NCBI RefSeq assembly: GCF_000956535.1 | Contig: NZ_JYIY01000076.1 | Span: 1-64,000, forward strand | Origin: Microbacterium ginsengisoli | GTDB lineage: Bacteria; Actinomycetota; Actinomycetes; Actinomycetales; Microbacteriaceae | Reading direction: 5' to 3' | Length of the DNA: 64,000 bases | Part shown: piece by piece, positions 7,554 to 16,776 of the stretch | Layout of the letters: each line of letters begins with the position of its first letter | Numbering within the stretch: position 1 is the first letter of the stretch | Translations under genes and position numbers: made by a program | The notes under the pieces: generated by a model | Databases searched by the model: none | What the model was told of the DNA's origin: nothing | The model's input: the letters and a program-made list of their open reading frames with translations, nothing else

Positions 7554-8680
7554 ACGGACTGGGGCGGGCGGCATCCGGCGCCCTCGACACGGGTGCCCTC
7601 GTCGCACCGGTCGACCCGGCGGCGGTGCGGGCGTTCCGGAAGGCCCACGACAAAGGCATGACCGCGGGACGCGTCGTCGGGTTCGTCATCGCCGGCATCG
7701 TGACGCTGTTCGCCCTGGCGGTCATCGTGCCCATCGTCATCGGCGTGCTGGGATCGGTCATCATGGGTCTCACCACGGGCGACGGAGCCTCGCCCGTCGC
7801 CCTCGTCTTCGTGCTCGCCGTCGTCGGAGTGCTCGCGATCTTCGTCTCGGCGGCCGTGCGCACCTGGCGCAGCGCCGCCGTGCACGCGTACCGGCTCGAC
7901 GCCTTCGCGCGCGCGAACGGTCTCACCTACACGACACGCATCGACGACCCGAACCTGCCGGGCGTCATCTTCGACACCGGCGAGAACCGGAAGGCGCTCG
8001 ACATCGTGCGCACCGCGTCCGGGCGCGACATCGAGATCGCGAACTACCGGTACGAGACCGGCTCGGACCGGGACCGCACCACGCACCGGTGGGGGTACGT
8101 GGCCGTGCGCCTCGACGTGCCGTTGCCGAACATCGTGCTCGACGCCGTCGGCAACAACCGCATGTTCGGGGCATCCAATCTGCCGGCGGACTTCGCGCGC
8201 TCACAGCACCTGTCGCTCGAGGGCGACTTCGACCGGTACTTCCGCCTGTACTGCCCCGCCGGCTACGAGCGCGACGCGCTCTACCTGTTCACGCCCGACA
8301 TCATGGCGCGCTTCATCGACAGCGCTGCCGCCCTCGACGTCGAGATCGTCGACGACCGACTGTTCCTCTACGCCGAGCGCGACCTCGTCACCCTCGATCC
8401 CGCCACCTGGCAGTGGCTCGACGCGACCATCGGCGCCCTCACGGCCAAGCTCGATCAGTGGGCGCGCTGGCGCGACGAGCGCGTCCAGAGCGAACAGGGC
8501 GCACCAGCGGATGCCGCGGCATCCACCCCCCACGTCACGCCGCCGCCCGTCGTGGCTCCCGCCGGTCGGAGACTCCGCCGCCGCGCGTCGGTGCTCGGCG
8601 GCATCGCGGCCGTCGTGTTCATCGGGTTCTGGCTGTGGAGCCTGTTCGGCGATGCGATCGGACGGCTCGTCACCCCGTGA
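7550..8680 (+). CDS. Membrane protein of unknown function
   Basis: A 376-residue protein that starts in a 4-nt ATGA overlap with the gene before it. Two hydrophobic helices lie at about residues 43-110. A large soluble region follows, resembling DUF3137-type membrane proteins (GRDIEIANYRYETGS, WGYVAVRLDVPLPNI). A Pro/Ala linker and a C-terminal helix end the protein. It overlaps the end of the convergent TMEM175 gene by 11 bp. The role is unknown, and the DUF3137 comparison is only a resemblance. Confidence 0.75.
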   Translation: MNGLGRAASGALDTGALVAPVDPAAVRAFRKAHDKGMTAGRVVGFVIAGIVTLFALAVIVPIVIGVLGSVIMGLTTGDGASPVALVFVLAVVGVLAIFVSAAVRTWRSAAVHAYRLDAFARANGLTYTTRIDDPNLPGVIFDTGENRKALDIVRTASGRDIEIANYRYETGSDRDRTTHRWGYVAVRLDVPLPNIVLDAVGNNRMFGASNLPADFARSQHLSLEGDFDRYFRLYCPAGYERDALYLFTPDIMARFIDSAAALDVEIVDDRLFLYAERDLVTLDPATWQWLDATIGALTAKLDQWARWRDERVQSEQGAPADAAASTPHVTPPPVVAPAGRRLRRRASVLGGIAAVVFIGFWLWSLFGDAIGRLVTP

Positions 8681-9329
8681 CGCGTCCATCGCGGGAGAGG
8701 AAGACCCGCGTGATCGTGCGCTCGAGCACGCCGTTCGCACCCATGAGGATCAGCGAGTAGTAGCCGATCGCGGGGAACAGCAGTGAGATCACGAGCGCCA
8801 GCGAGAACAGCACGGCCAGCGACAGATCGTTGCCGACGCCGCGGATCAGCGCCGTCTCGGGAGTGTCGTGCAGACCGGGATGCTGCCGCAGATAGAGGCG
8901 TGTGCAGAGCGACAGCAGGCTCGTGACCACCATGCTGCCCATGTAGATCGACTTCGCGACCGGATCGCCGGACCCCGCCGCCCCCGTGATGGAGGTTGCG
9001 ACCGGCAGCCAGACGATCGTCACGAGCCACGCCATCATCAGCCAGATAACCGCGGCATCGACCCGCTGCACCCGGGAGAACTGTCGGTGGTTGCCCACCC
9101 AGAACATCGCGATGATCGCGAAGCTCAGCACGAACGACACCAACTGGTCGTGGTGGTCGCCCAGCCACCGCCACGTGCCGCCCTCGGTCGAGCTGATGTC
9201 GCCGACGCTCTCCATGAGCGGCAGGATCAGCAGCGTGATCGCGATGGCGACCACCGCGTCGGAGAACGCGGTGAACCGCTCCGCCGCATACCCGGGTGCG
9301 TGCGGGCTGTCGCCCTCGTCGTCGGTCAC
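8670..9329 (-). CDS. TMEM175 (DUF1211) family channel-like protein
   Basis: A 219-residue protein with six hydrophobic helices. The first carries the family signature R..AFSDAVVAIAITLLILP (RxxxFSD). Bacterial TMEM175 proteins form tetrameric potassium-permeable channels in the cytoplasmic membrane. The GTG start lies only 4 bp after the stop of the fused ABC ATPase gene, so it is read as the last gene of the peptide-transporter operon. That linkage is unusual. The 3' end overlaps the convergent gene by 11 bp. Confidence 0.85.
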   Translation of the reverse strand: MTDDEGDSPHAPGYAAERFTAFSDAVVAIAITLLILPLMESVGDISSTEGGTWRWLGDHHDQLVSFVLSFAIIAMFWVGNHRQFSRVQRVDAAVIWLMMAWLVTIVWLPVATSITGAAGSGDPVAKSIYMGSMVVTSLLSLCTRLYLRQHPGLHDTPETALIRGVGNDLSLAVLFSLALVISLLFPAIGYYSLILMGANGVLERTITRVFLSRDGRVTG

Positions 9330-9333
9330 CCGG

Positions 9334-11016
9334 TCACCCCTCGCGCGTGCGCTCCCACTCCTGCCGGCGCGCGGCCTGCGCCACCGGATCGGGCACGGGG
9401 AGCGAGGCGAGCAGCCGCTTCGTGTAGTCGTCGCGCGGGGCGCCGAGCACCTGAGCGGTCGTGCCCTGCTCGCGGATCACGCCGTGCCTGAGTACCACAA
9501 TACGGTCGGCGACCTCGTCGATCACCGCCAGATCGTGGCTGATGAACAGCGACGCGAACCCCAGCTCCCGCTGCAGCTGCGCGAACAGCTCCAACACGGT
9601 CGCCTGCACTGACACATCGAGCGCGCTGGTGGGTTCGTCGGCGATGAGCAGCGTCGGCTGCAGAGCCAGAGCCCGGGCGAGCGACGCGCGCTGGCGCTGA
9701 CCGCCGGAGAGCTCATGCGGGAACCGGTCGCCGAACGCGGTCGGCAGGCGCACCGCGTCGAGCAGCTCGTCGACGCGGGCGCGCGCCGCTCGCGGCGACC
9801 GGGCGCGGCCGTGCACGATGAGCGGCTCGGCGATGCACTCGGCGATCGTCAGCAACGGGTTGAAGCTCGTCGCCGGATCCTGGAACACGAACCCGATCTC
9901 GGGTCGCAGTGGCGCGAGCCGCCGGTTCGTGGCGCCGCGCATCTCGGTGCCGAGCACGGTCAGCGACCCGCCCATGACCTCCGTGAGACCGACGAGGGCG
10001 CGCCCGATCGTGGTCTTGCCCGACCCCGACTCGCCCACGAGGCCGACGACCTCGCCCGGCGCGACCCAGAAGTCGACGCCCTTGACGGCCACGACCCCGC
10101 CGCGACCGAAGCGACCCGGGTAGCCGATCTCGGCCGCTCGCGCGACGACCACCGCGTCGGCGGGCGCCTCGGTCGGGGCGGATGCCGCGGCATCCTGCCC
10201 CTGCGTGCGGCTCTTGCCCGCACCCACGCGCGGGACGGCGGCGAGGAGCTCCTTCGTGTACGGCTCGCGCGGCGACGCGAACAGCTCGCGCACGGGCGCC
10301 TGCTCGACGATGTCGCCGCGGTACATCACGATCACGCGGTCGGCGAGGTCGGCGACGACGCCCATGTTGTGGGTGATGAGCACGATCGTCGCCCCGAACT
10401 CGTCGCGGCAGGTGCGCAGCAGCTCGAGGATCTCGGCCTGCACGGTGACATCGAGCGCCGTCGTCGGCTCGTCGGCGATGATCAGCCCCGCGTTGAGCAC
10501 CAGCGCCATCGCGATCACGACGCGCTGCTTCTGACCGCCCGAGAACTGGTGCGGGAAGTCGTCGACGCGGCGCTCGGGGTCGGGGATGCCGACCGTGCGC
10601 AGGATCTCGATCGCGCGCACCTTCGCCTGGGCGCGGCTGATCTTCTGGTGGGCGCGCAGGCCCTCCGCGATCTGCCAGCCCACCGTGTAGACGGGGTTCA
10701 GCGCGGTCGAGGGCTCCTGGAACACCATCGCCGCGTCCCGCCCGCGCATCGCGCGCAGCTGCGCGTGGGTCGCGTGCACGACATCGGTCTCGCCGTCGGC
10801 GCCACGGATGATCACGGCTCCCGAGAGCGTCGCCGTCTCGGGCAGCAGGCCCAGCAGCGTGTTCGCCGTGACCGTCTTGCCCGACCCGGACTCACCGACG
10901 ATCGCCAGCACCTCGCCGGCGTGCGCGGCGAGCGAGATGCCCGACACCGCGGTGACGGGCGCGCCGTCGGTCGCGAAGGTGACCGTGAGGTCTCGGATGT
11001 CTGCGACGTCGCTCAT
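9334..11016 (-). CDS. Dipeptide/oligopeptide ABC transporter, fused double ATPase
   Basis: A 560-residue fusion of two ABC ATPases (DppD- and DppF-like). Each half has its own Walker A (GESGSGKT), signature (FSGGQKQR in the first, LSGGQRQR in the second) and Walker B with D-E (LIIADEPTTALDV, LLIADEPTSALDV). It powers peptide uptake through the two permeases encoded just upstream. The start at 11016 follows GGGAGG and overlaps the permease stop (ATGA). An in-frame extension to 11142 is spurious because it covers the permease gene. Confidence 0.93.
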   Translation of the reverse strand: MSDVADIRDLTVTFATDGAPVTAVSGISLAAHAGEVLAIVGESGSGKTVTANTLLGLLPETATLSGAVIIRGADGETDVVHATHAQLRAMRGRDAAMVFQEPSTALNPVYTVGWQIAEGLRAHQKISRAQAKVRAIEILRTVGIPDPERRVDDFPHQFSGGQKQRVVIAMALVLNAGLIIADEPTTALDVTVQAEILELLRTCRDEFGATIVLITHNMGVVADLADRVIVMYRGDIVEQAPVRELFASPREPYTKELLAAVPRVGAGKSRTQGQDAAASAPTEAPADAVVVARAAEIGYPGRFGRGGVVAVKGVDFWVAPGEVVGLVGESGSGKTTIGRALVGLTEVMGGSLTVLGTEMRGATNRRLAPLRPEIGFVFQDPATSFNPLLTIAECIAEPLIVHGRARSPRAARARVDELLDAVRLPTAFGDRFPHELSGGQRQRASLARALALQPTLLIADEPTSALDVSVQATVLELFAQLQRELGFASLFISHDLAVIDEVADRIVVLRHGVIREQGTTAQVLGAPRDDYTKRLLASLPVPDPVAQAARRQEWERTREG

Positions 11017-11984
11017 GCGGCACCTCCCGCGCGACGGCGGGTGCGCAGTCGCGGATCGCTCAGGTCGTTGAGGCTCTCGCCGACGAGCGTGATGCCGAGC
11101 ACCACGAGCACGATCGCCAGGCCCGGGAAGATGGAGGTCCACCAGATCCCGCTCGTCACGTCGGCGACCGACCGGTTCAGGTCATAGCCCCACTCGGCGG
11201 CCTTCGTCGCCTCGATGCCGAACCCGAGGAAGCCGAGGCCCGCGAGGGTGAGCAGCGCCTCGGACGCGTTGAGGGTGACGACCACCGGCAGCGTGCGGGT
11301 CGAGTTGCGCAGCACGTGGCGCACCAGGATGCGCCCGAGCGGCACTCCGATGACGCGCGCCGACTCGACGAACGGCTCCGCCTTCACCCGCACGACCTCG
11401 GCGCGCACCACGCGGAAGTACTGCGGCACGAAGACGACGGTGATCGAGATCGCGGCCGCCAGGATGCCGCCGACCAGCGTCGACTGCCCGCGGCTGATCA
11501 CGATCGACATGACGATCGCGAGCAGGAGCGACGGGAACGCGTAGATCGCGTCGCAGATCACGACGAGCACCCGGTCGAGCCAACCCCCGAAATACCCCGA
11601 CAGAAGCCCGAGGGCGACACCGATGAACAGCGAGAACACGATCGCCGCGAGGATCGCGAACAGCGCCGTCTGCGCGCCCCAGATCACTCGCGAGAACACG
11701 TCGAAGCCGCTGACGGTCGTGCCCCAGATGTGGGCGGCGCTGGGTAGCTGCTGGGTCGCGAAGTCGACACCGTTCGCCGACTGCTGTGCCCACGAGTACG
11801 GCGCGATGAGCGGCGCGAAGGCGGCGACGAGCACGAACACGGCGACGATGACGACGCCGATGACGAGCATCGCGCGCTGCAGCCCGACGCTGCGGCGCAG
11901 GTGCGAGAGCACCGGGATGCGGTCGGCGAGAGGACGCGTGCGAACACTGACCGCAGCGGGGCGGGAGGAGGCATCCGTGGACAT
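11013..11984 (-). CDS. Peptide ABC transporter permease (DppC type)
   Basis: A 323-residue inner-membrane permease. It has an N-terminal cytoplasmic stretch, a first helix, then a periplasmic insert (PYSWAQQSANGVDF) typical of DppC/OppC. The binding-protein-dependent transport core follows, with the EAA-like loop (ARVIGVPLGRILVRHVLRN). Its ATG overlaps the DppB stop by one base (TGATG) and its stop overlaps the ATPase start (ATGA), so the three are translationally coupled. Confidence 0.92.
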   Translation of the reverse strand: MSTDASSRPAAVSVRTRPLADRIPVLSHLRRSVGLQRAMLVIGVVIVAVFVLVAAFAPLIAPYSWAQQSANGVDFATQQLPSAAHIWGTTVSGFDVFSRVIWGAQTALFAILAAIVFSLFIGVALGLLSGYFGGWLDRVLVVICDAIYAFPSLLLAIVMSIVISRGQSTLVGGILAAAISITVVFVPQYFRVVRAEVVRVKAEPFVESARVIGVPLGRILVRHVLRNSTRTLPVVVTLNASEALLTLAGLGFLGFGIEATKAAEWGYDLNRSVADVTSGIWWTSIFPGLAIVLVVLGITLVGESLNDLSDPRLRTRRRAGGAA

Positions 11985-13057
11985 CAGTACCTCACTCGCG
12001 GGTCGATGAGAGCGGCGATGACGTCGACCACGAAGTTGGTCAGCGCCACGACGACCGCGATCATGACGACGATCCCCTGCACGGCGACGAAGTCACGCGC
12101 CTTCAGATACTCGGAGAGCATGAAGCCGATGCCCTTCCACTCGAACGTCGTCTCGGTCAGCACCGCCCCCGACAGCAGCATCGCGATCTGCAGGCCGATG
12201 ACAGTAATGATCGGGATCAGCGCGGGCCGGTACGCATGCTTGGTGACGAGGCGGAACTCACTCACCCCTCGCGAGCGGGCGGATGTCACATACTGCGCGC
12301 CGAGCGTGCCGATCACGTTCGTGCGCACGAGCCTCAGGAACACGCCCGCGGTCAGGATGCCGAGAGCGACGCCGGGGAGGATCGCGTGCAGCAGCACGTC
12401 GCCGACCGCGGCGCCGTTGCCGAGTCGGATCGCGTCGATCAGGTAGATGCCGCTGGGGTGGTCGAGGTTGCCGAGCAGCAGCTCGGTGCGGGTGGAGGCG
12501 CGGCCGTTCGTGGGGAGCACGCCGAGCCACACCGAGAAGACGAGCTTGAGCAGCAGTCCGACGAAGAAGATGGGGGTCGCGTAGCCGAGGATCGCCCCGA
12601 CGCGCAGGGTGGCGTCCGGCCAGCGGTCGCGCGTGTAGGCGGCGACCAGTCCGAACGGGATGCCGATGAGGAACGCGACGATGAGCGCGTAGAACGCGAG
12701 CTCGAGGGTCGCCGAGCCGTACTGCAGCAGCACGTCGAGCACGGGTCGGCGGTCGGTGATCGTGGTGCCGAAGTCACCGCGCAGGATGCCGCCGAGGTAG
12801 TCGAGGTACTGCGCCCAGAGGGGTCGGTCGTAGCCGGCCTCGTGGATGCGCTGCTGCAGCTGATCGGGAGGGAGACGTCCGCCGAGAGCGGCGGTGATGG
12901 GGTCGCCGGTCAGACGCATCAGCACGAAGACGACGGTGACCAGGATGAAGACGGTGGGGATGACCAGCAGCAGCCGCACGAGGATGTAGCGCCAGAGCCC
13001 GCCGCCCTTGGAGACGGCGGGGGCGAGTGCGGCCGGATCGACGGCGGCAGTGACCAT
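11984..13057 (-). CDS. Peptide ABC transporter permease (DppB type)
   Basis: A 357-residue permease of the DppB/OppB type. It has an N-terminal helix (YILVRLLLVIPTVFILVTVV) followed by the FVLMRLTGDP motif, a large extracellular loop (LGGRLPPDQL..YDRPLWAQY) and a transport core with the EAA loop (TSARSRGVSEFRLVTKHAYR). It forms the membrane channel with the DppC-type partner. It lies 71 bp after the substrate-binding lipoprotein gene, separated by a strong hairpin. Confidence 0.92.
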   Translation of the reverse strand: MVTAAVDPAALAPAVSKGGGLWRYILVRLLLVIPTVFILVTVVFVLMRLTGDPITAALGGRLPPDQLQQRIHEAGYDRPLWAQYLDYLGGILRGDFGTTITDRRPVLDVLLQYGSATLELAFYALIVAFLIGIPFGLVAAYTRDRWPDATLRVGAILGYATPIFFVGLLLKLVFSVWLGVLPTNGRASTRTELLLGNLDHPSGIYLIDAIRLGNGAAVGDVLLHAILPGVALGILTAGVFLRLVRTNVIGTLGAQYVTSARSRGVSEFRLVTKHAYRPALIPIITVIGLQIAMLLSGAVLTETTFEWKGIGFMLSEYLKARDFVAVQGIVVMIAVVVALTNFVVDVIAALIDPRVRY

Positions 13058-13080
13058 GGGGGAACGACCTTACGTGGATC

Positions 13081-13118
13081 GCGCCGTGGGCCGGGGGGAG
13101 ACCCCCGGCCCACGGCGC
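13081..13118 (-). terminator. Intra-operon hairpin between binding protein and permeases
   Basis: A perfect 17-bp GC stem (13081-13097 with 13102-13118) with a GAGA loop, starting 10 bp after the lipoprotein stop. It probably ends or processes most transcripts, so that the binding protein is made in excess over the permeases. Confidence 0.75.
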
Positions 13119-13128
13119 TGGACGACGC

Positions 13129-14754
13129 TTACTTGTGCAGCGGCGCGTAACGGAACTTGAACGAACCGTCGAGCGTCGCGCCCTGGACGTCGGAGCCGAC
13201 GACCGCGGTCTGCGTGCCCTGCAGCAGCGGCAGGGTCGACAGGTCCTGGGCCACGAGGTCCTGGATCTTGCCGAGCTCGGTCGCGCGCGACGCGGCGTCG
13301 GTGTCGGAGGCCTGCTTCGTGATCAGGTCCTGCACCTCGGCGTTGTCGTAGTGGTTCTTCAGGAAGTTGTCCTTCGAGAAGAACGGCGTCAGGTAGTTGT
13401 CGGCGTCGGAGTAGTCCGGGAACCAGCCGAGCTGGTATGCCGGGTACACGTCGGCGACGCGGTCCTTGGAGTACTGCACCCACTCGGTCTGCGCGAGGTT
13501 GACGGTGAACAGGCCGCCGTTCTCGAGCTGGCTCTTGACCGCGGCGTACTCGTCACCTGACGAGGGGCCGTAGTGGTCGCCGTTGTACTGCAGGTTGAGG
13601 GTGACGGGCGTGGTGACGCCGGCGGCCTCGAGGATCTGCTTCGCCTTGTCGAGGCTCGGGCCGCCGTTGCCGTCGCCGTACAGCGACTTCAGCGACTCGG
13701 TGGCGCCGGCGAGGCCCTGCGGAACGTAGGAGTACAGCGGGGTGTAGGTGCCCTTGTAGACGTTCTGCGAGATGGCGGCGCGGTCGACGAGGGATGCCGC
13801 GGCCTGGCGCACGGCGAGAGCCTTGGCCGGGTCGGCCTCCGCGGTCGTCGCACCGTAGGGCTGGGTGTTGAAGTTGAAGACGATGTAGCGGATCTCGCCG
13901 CCGGGGCCGTCAACGACCTGCACCTTGTTGTTCGACTTCAGGTCGGCGATGTCGGTGGCGGTGAGGCTGCGGAACGCGACGTCGATCGCGTTGTTGGAGA
14001 CATCCAGCTTCAGGTTCGACGAGTCGGCGTAGTACTTGACCGTCACGCCGCCGTTGGCGGCCGCGCCCAGCTCGCCCTGGTAACCGGCGTAGGGCTTGTA
14101 GTCGATCAGCTCGTTCTTCTTGTACGAGTCGATCGTGTACTGGCCCGCGAACGCGTTGCCCGCGACGATCGTGTCGTCAGGGGTGACGGCGGTCGCCGAG
14201 AACACCTGCTCGTCGACGATCGGCGCCGCCGGGCTCGAGAGGATCTGCGGCCACGTCTGGTCGTTGGGCGCCTTCAGCGTGAACACGACGGTCGTGTCAT
14301 CGGGGGTGGCGACCGAGTCGAGGTTGCCGAGCAGAGATGCCGGGCCGTTGGGGTCGTTGATCGCGACCTGACGGTCGAAGGAGAACTTCACGTCCGAGGA
14401 GGTGAGGTCGTGGCCGTTCGCGAACTTCAGACCCGGCTTGAGCTTCACCGTGTACTCGGTGGGCGAGGTGTACTCGGCCGAGGTCGCGATGTCGGGGGTG
14501 ACCTCCGACGTGCCGTACTTGCTGTTGAGCAGGAACGGGTAGACCTGGTTCATCACGGCAAACGAGCCGTTGTCGTACGAACCGGCCGGGTCGATCGAGG
14601 TGATCTTGTCTGTCGTGCCGATCAGCAGCGGCTCGCTCGAGCCCGAGCTCGAGGAGGAGCTGCTGCCCGAGCAACCGGCCAGCAGCAGCGCGGAGGCGCC
14701 GACCGCGGCCACGACGAGGCCGAGACGGCCGCGCGTGCGGGGGGAAAGTGTCAT
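13129..14754 (-). CDS. Peptide-binding lipoprotein of ABC transporter (SBP family 5)
   Basis: A 541-residue extracellular solute-binding protein. The N-terminus is a lipoprotein signal (MTLSPRTRGR, hydrophobic core, lipobox LLAGC) followed by a Ser/Gly spacer. The body matches the DppA/OppA family (GTTDKITSIDPAGSYDNG near the start, TPDIATSAEYTSPTEYTVKL, LKFANGHDLTSSDVKFSFDR). It delivers peptides, or possibly other solutes, to the permeases. The start at 14754 places the signal peptide correctly. An open extension to 14862 lies in the promoter region. Confidence 0.93.
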   Translation of the reverse strand: MTLSPRTRGRLGLVVAAVGASALLLAGCSGSSSSSSSGSSEPLLIGTTDKITSIDPAGSYDNGSFAVMNQVYPFLLNSKYGTSEVTPDIATSAEYTSPTEYTVKLKPGLKFANGHDLTSSDVKFSFDRQVAINDPNGPASLLGNLDSVATPDDTTVVFTLKAPNDQTWPQILSSPAAPIVDEQVFSATAVTPDDTIVAGNAFAGQYTIDSYKKNELIDYKPYAGYQGELGAAANGGVTVKYYADSSNLKLDVSNNAIDVAFRSLTATDIADLKSNNKVQVVDGPGGEIRYIVFNFNTQPYGATTAEADPAKALAVRQAAASLVDRAAISQNVYKGTYTPLYSYVPQGLAGATESLKSLYGDGNGGPSLDKAKQILEAAGVTTPVTLNLQYNGDHYGPSSGDEYAAVKSQLENGGLFTVNLAQTEWVQYSKDRVADVYPAYQLGWFPDYSDADNYLTPFFSKDNFLKNHYDNAEVQDLITKQASDTDAASRATELGKIQDLVAQDLSTLPLLQGTQTAVVGSDVQGATLDGSFKFRYAPLHK

Positions 14755-14810
14755 GGTGATGTGACTCCAGCTGTGAAAGAGACGGCCGCCTGGCGACGGA
14801 CCGCATCCCG

Positions 14811-14840
14811 ATATCTTGGACCCGTTCTCAGCGGGGACAA
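14811..14840 (-). promoter_or_regulatory. Candidate promoter of the peptide transporter operon
   Basis: On the minus strand TTGTCC (14835-14840), an 18-nt spacer and AGATAT (14811-14816), about 57 nt before the lipoprotein start. Confidence 0.35.
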
Positions 14841-14890
14841 AGCCTGTGGAAGGACTTTTCACAAGATCGAAACGCGTGCTATGGGCGTGA

Positions 14891-14905
14891 CGAATGTCAC
14901 ATTCG
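14891..14905. promoter_or_regulatory. Inverted repeat in the divergent intergenic region
   Basis: CGAATGT, one base, ACATTCG: a perfect 7+7 dyad between the transporter lipoprotein and the ABC-2 exporter operon. It has the size of a repressor operator. The binding protein is unknown. Confidence 0.4.
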
Positions 14906-14958
14906 GGTCGTGACGACCGGCTCTGGTGCAGCGGATCGCCCTGCGGGAGGCTCTGAGC

Positions 14959-15915
14959 ATGAGCTCATCCGCACCCGCCGCAGACGCGGCATCCGCTCGC
15001 TCCGGCGGCTCCGGTCACACGGCGATCCGCGCTCGCGGCCTCGTGAAGTCGTTCGGCAAGGTCCAGGCCGTGCGCGGCGTCGACCTCACCGTCGCGCAGG
15101 GCGAGATCGTCGCGTTCCTCGGCCCGAACGGGGCCGGCAAGACCACCACGATCGACATGATCCTGGGGCTCGCGCACCCCGACGCGGGTGAGATCGAGGT
15201 GTTCGGGCGCAGTCCCCGGTCGGCGATCTCCCACGGTCTCATCTCCGCTGTGCTGCAGACCGGCGGCCTGCTCAAGGACCTCACCGTGCGCGAGACGCTG
15301 CGGCTCACGGCGAGCCTGTTCAGCGACACCCGGCCCATCGACGAGGTGCTGCAGCGCGCAGGCATCTCGTCGATCGCCGACCGCAAGGTGGGGGTGTGCT
15401 CGGGCGGTCAGCAGCAGCGGCTGAGGTTCGCGATGGCGCTGCTCAGCGACCCGGGGCTGCTGATCCTCGACGAGCCGACGACGGGCATGGATGTCGAGGG
15501 TCGCCGCTCGTTCTGGCAGGCGATCCGCGCGGACGCCGCCCGCGGCCGCACCGTGCTGTTCGCCACGCACTACCTCGACGAGGCCGACGAGTACGCCGAC
15601 CGCATCGTGCTGATGAGCCACGGCCGCATCGTCGCCGACGGCACGACGGCGGAGATCAAGAACCTGGTCGCCGGCCGCGTCGTGCACGCCACCCTGCCCG
15701 GCGCGGACCCGGTCGCGCTCGCGGCGATCGCCGGCGCCGAGGATGTCTCGGTGCAGGGCGAGCGCATCGCGATCCGCACCCGCGACTCCGACTCGGTGGC
15801 CCGGCATCTCCTGACCGCCACCCCCGCGCGAGACCTCGAGATCTCGGCGCAGAACCTCGAGAGCGTCTTCCTCGCGCTCACCGGCAACGACGACACCGAG
15901 AAGAGCACGCGATGA
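14959..15915 (+). CDS. ABC-2 exporter ATPase
   Basis: A 318-residue ATPase of the DrrA/CcmA drug-resistance type. It has Walker A (GPNGAGKTT), a Q-loop region (QTGGLLKDLTVRETL), signature CSGGQQQR, Walker B LLILDEPTTGMD and a switch His (FATHYLDEADEYADR). The C-terminal domain is the extra segment seen in drug and lipid exporters. ATG 14959 follows GCGGGAGG. The stop overlaps the permease ATG (ATGA). It is the first gene of an exporter plus two-component operon. Confidence 0.92.
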   Translation: MSSSAPAADAASARSGGSGHTAIRARGLVKSFGKVQAVRGVDLTVAQGEIVAFLGPNGAGKTTTIDMILGLAHPDAGEIEVFGRSPRSAISHGLISAVLQTGGLLKDLTVRETLRLTASLFSDTRPIDEVLQRAGISSIADRKVGVCSGGQQQRLRFAMALLSDPGLLILDEPTTGMDVEGRRSFWQAIRADAARGRTVLFATHYLDEADEYADRIVLMSHGRIVADGTTAEIKNLVAGRVVHATLPGADPVALAAIAGAEDVSVQGERIAIRTRDSDSVARHLLTATPARDLEISAQNLESVFLALTGNDDTEKSTR

Positions 15916-16727
15916 CCAGCACCCCCGCCCCCGCCCCCGTCAACCTCGACCGGCGAGTGCCGCCGCTCGGCGGCTTCACCTTCACCTATCTCGGCATCGA
16001 GCTCACGCGGAAGCTGCGCAACCGCCGGTCGCTGATCTTCACCGTCGCCTTCCCGGTGCTGATGTACATGATCGTCGGCTATCGCCTGAAGGACACCCCG
16101 CTCACGGATGTGCCCCTGTCGGCCGGCGGTGTCTCCGTCGCGGCCTACATCATGGTGTCGATGGCGATGTACGGTGCCATGATGTCGGCCACGCAGACCG
16201 GCGCATCGGTCGCCCTCGAGCGCGCACAGGGATGGAGCCGGCAGCTGCTGCTCACGCCGCTCAACCCCCTCGTGAACGTCATCATCAAGATCATCGCCGG
16301 CATGCTGTTCGGGTTCATCGCGATCGTGGCCACGTATGTCGTGGCCGGGTTCTCGGGTGTGCAGCTGAGCCCCGTGCAGTGGATCGTCACGGGTCTCGCG
16401 GCGTGGCTGCTCGCCGGCGCCGTCTTCACGACCCTCGGACTGATGGTCGGCTACATGGTCCCCGGCGAGAACGCCGCGCAGATCACGAGCCTCGTGATCG
16501 TGCTGCTCTCGTTCCTCGGAGGTCTGTTCTACCCGCTGTCGAGCATGCCGGACTTCCTGCAGACGATCGCGAAGTTCACCCCCGTGTACGGCATCAGCCA
16601 GATCGCGCGCGCACCGCTCACGGGCGACGCCTTCGACCTCGGCGCGCTCGTCAACGCGATCGTGTGGCTTGCGATCTTCGTCGCCGGCACGGTGGTGTTC
16701 TTCCGTCGCGACACGAAGCGGGCGTGA
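15912..16727 (+). CDS. ABC-2 type permease
   Basis: A 271-residue membrane protein with six predicted helices of the ABC-2 family (YLGIELTRKLRNRRSLIFTVAFPVLMY at the N-terminus, PLSSMPDFLQTIAKFTPVYG near the end). It pairs with the ATPase to export a lipid, drug or peptide. It begins in a 4-nt overlap with the ATPase. The two-component genes that follow suggest that the exporter responds to envelope stress, as in LiaRS- or DesKR-like systems. Confidence 0.9.
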   Translation: MTSTPAPAPVNLDRRVPPLGGFTFTYLGIELTRKLRNRRSLIFTVAFPVLMYMIVGYRLKDTPLTDVPLSAGGVSVAAYIMVSMAMYGAMMSATQTGASVALERAQGWSRQLLLTPLNPLVNVIIKIIAGMLFGFIAIVATYVVAGFSGVQLSPVQWIVTGLAAWLLAGAVFTTLGLMVGYMVPGENAAQITSLVIVLLSFLGGLFYPLSSMPDFLQTIAKFTPVYGISQIARAPLTGDAFDLGALVNAIVWLAIFVAGTVVFFRRDTKRA

Positions 16728-16776
16728 GCGCGATGTCCGCGGGGCGGCGTCCGGGTGCGGATGCCGCCCCGCGGCC

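Noticed and set aside
14755..14862. N-terminal extension of the peptide-binding lipoprotein
   Set aside because: It would bury the lipoprotein signal peptide 36 residues inside the protein and it overlaps the likely promoter.
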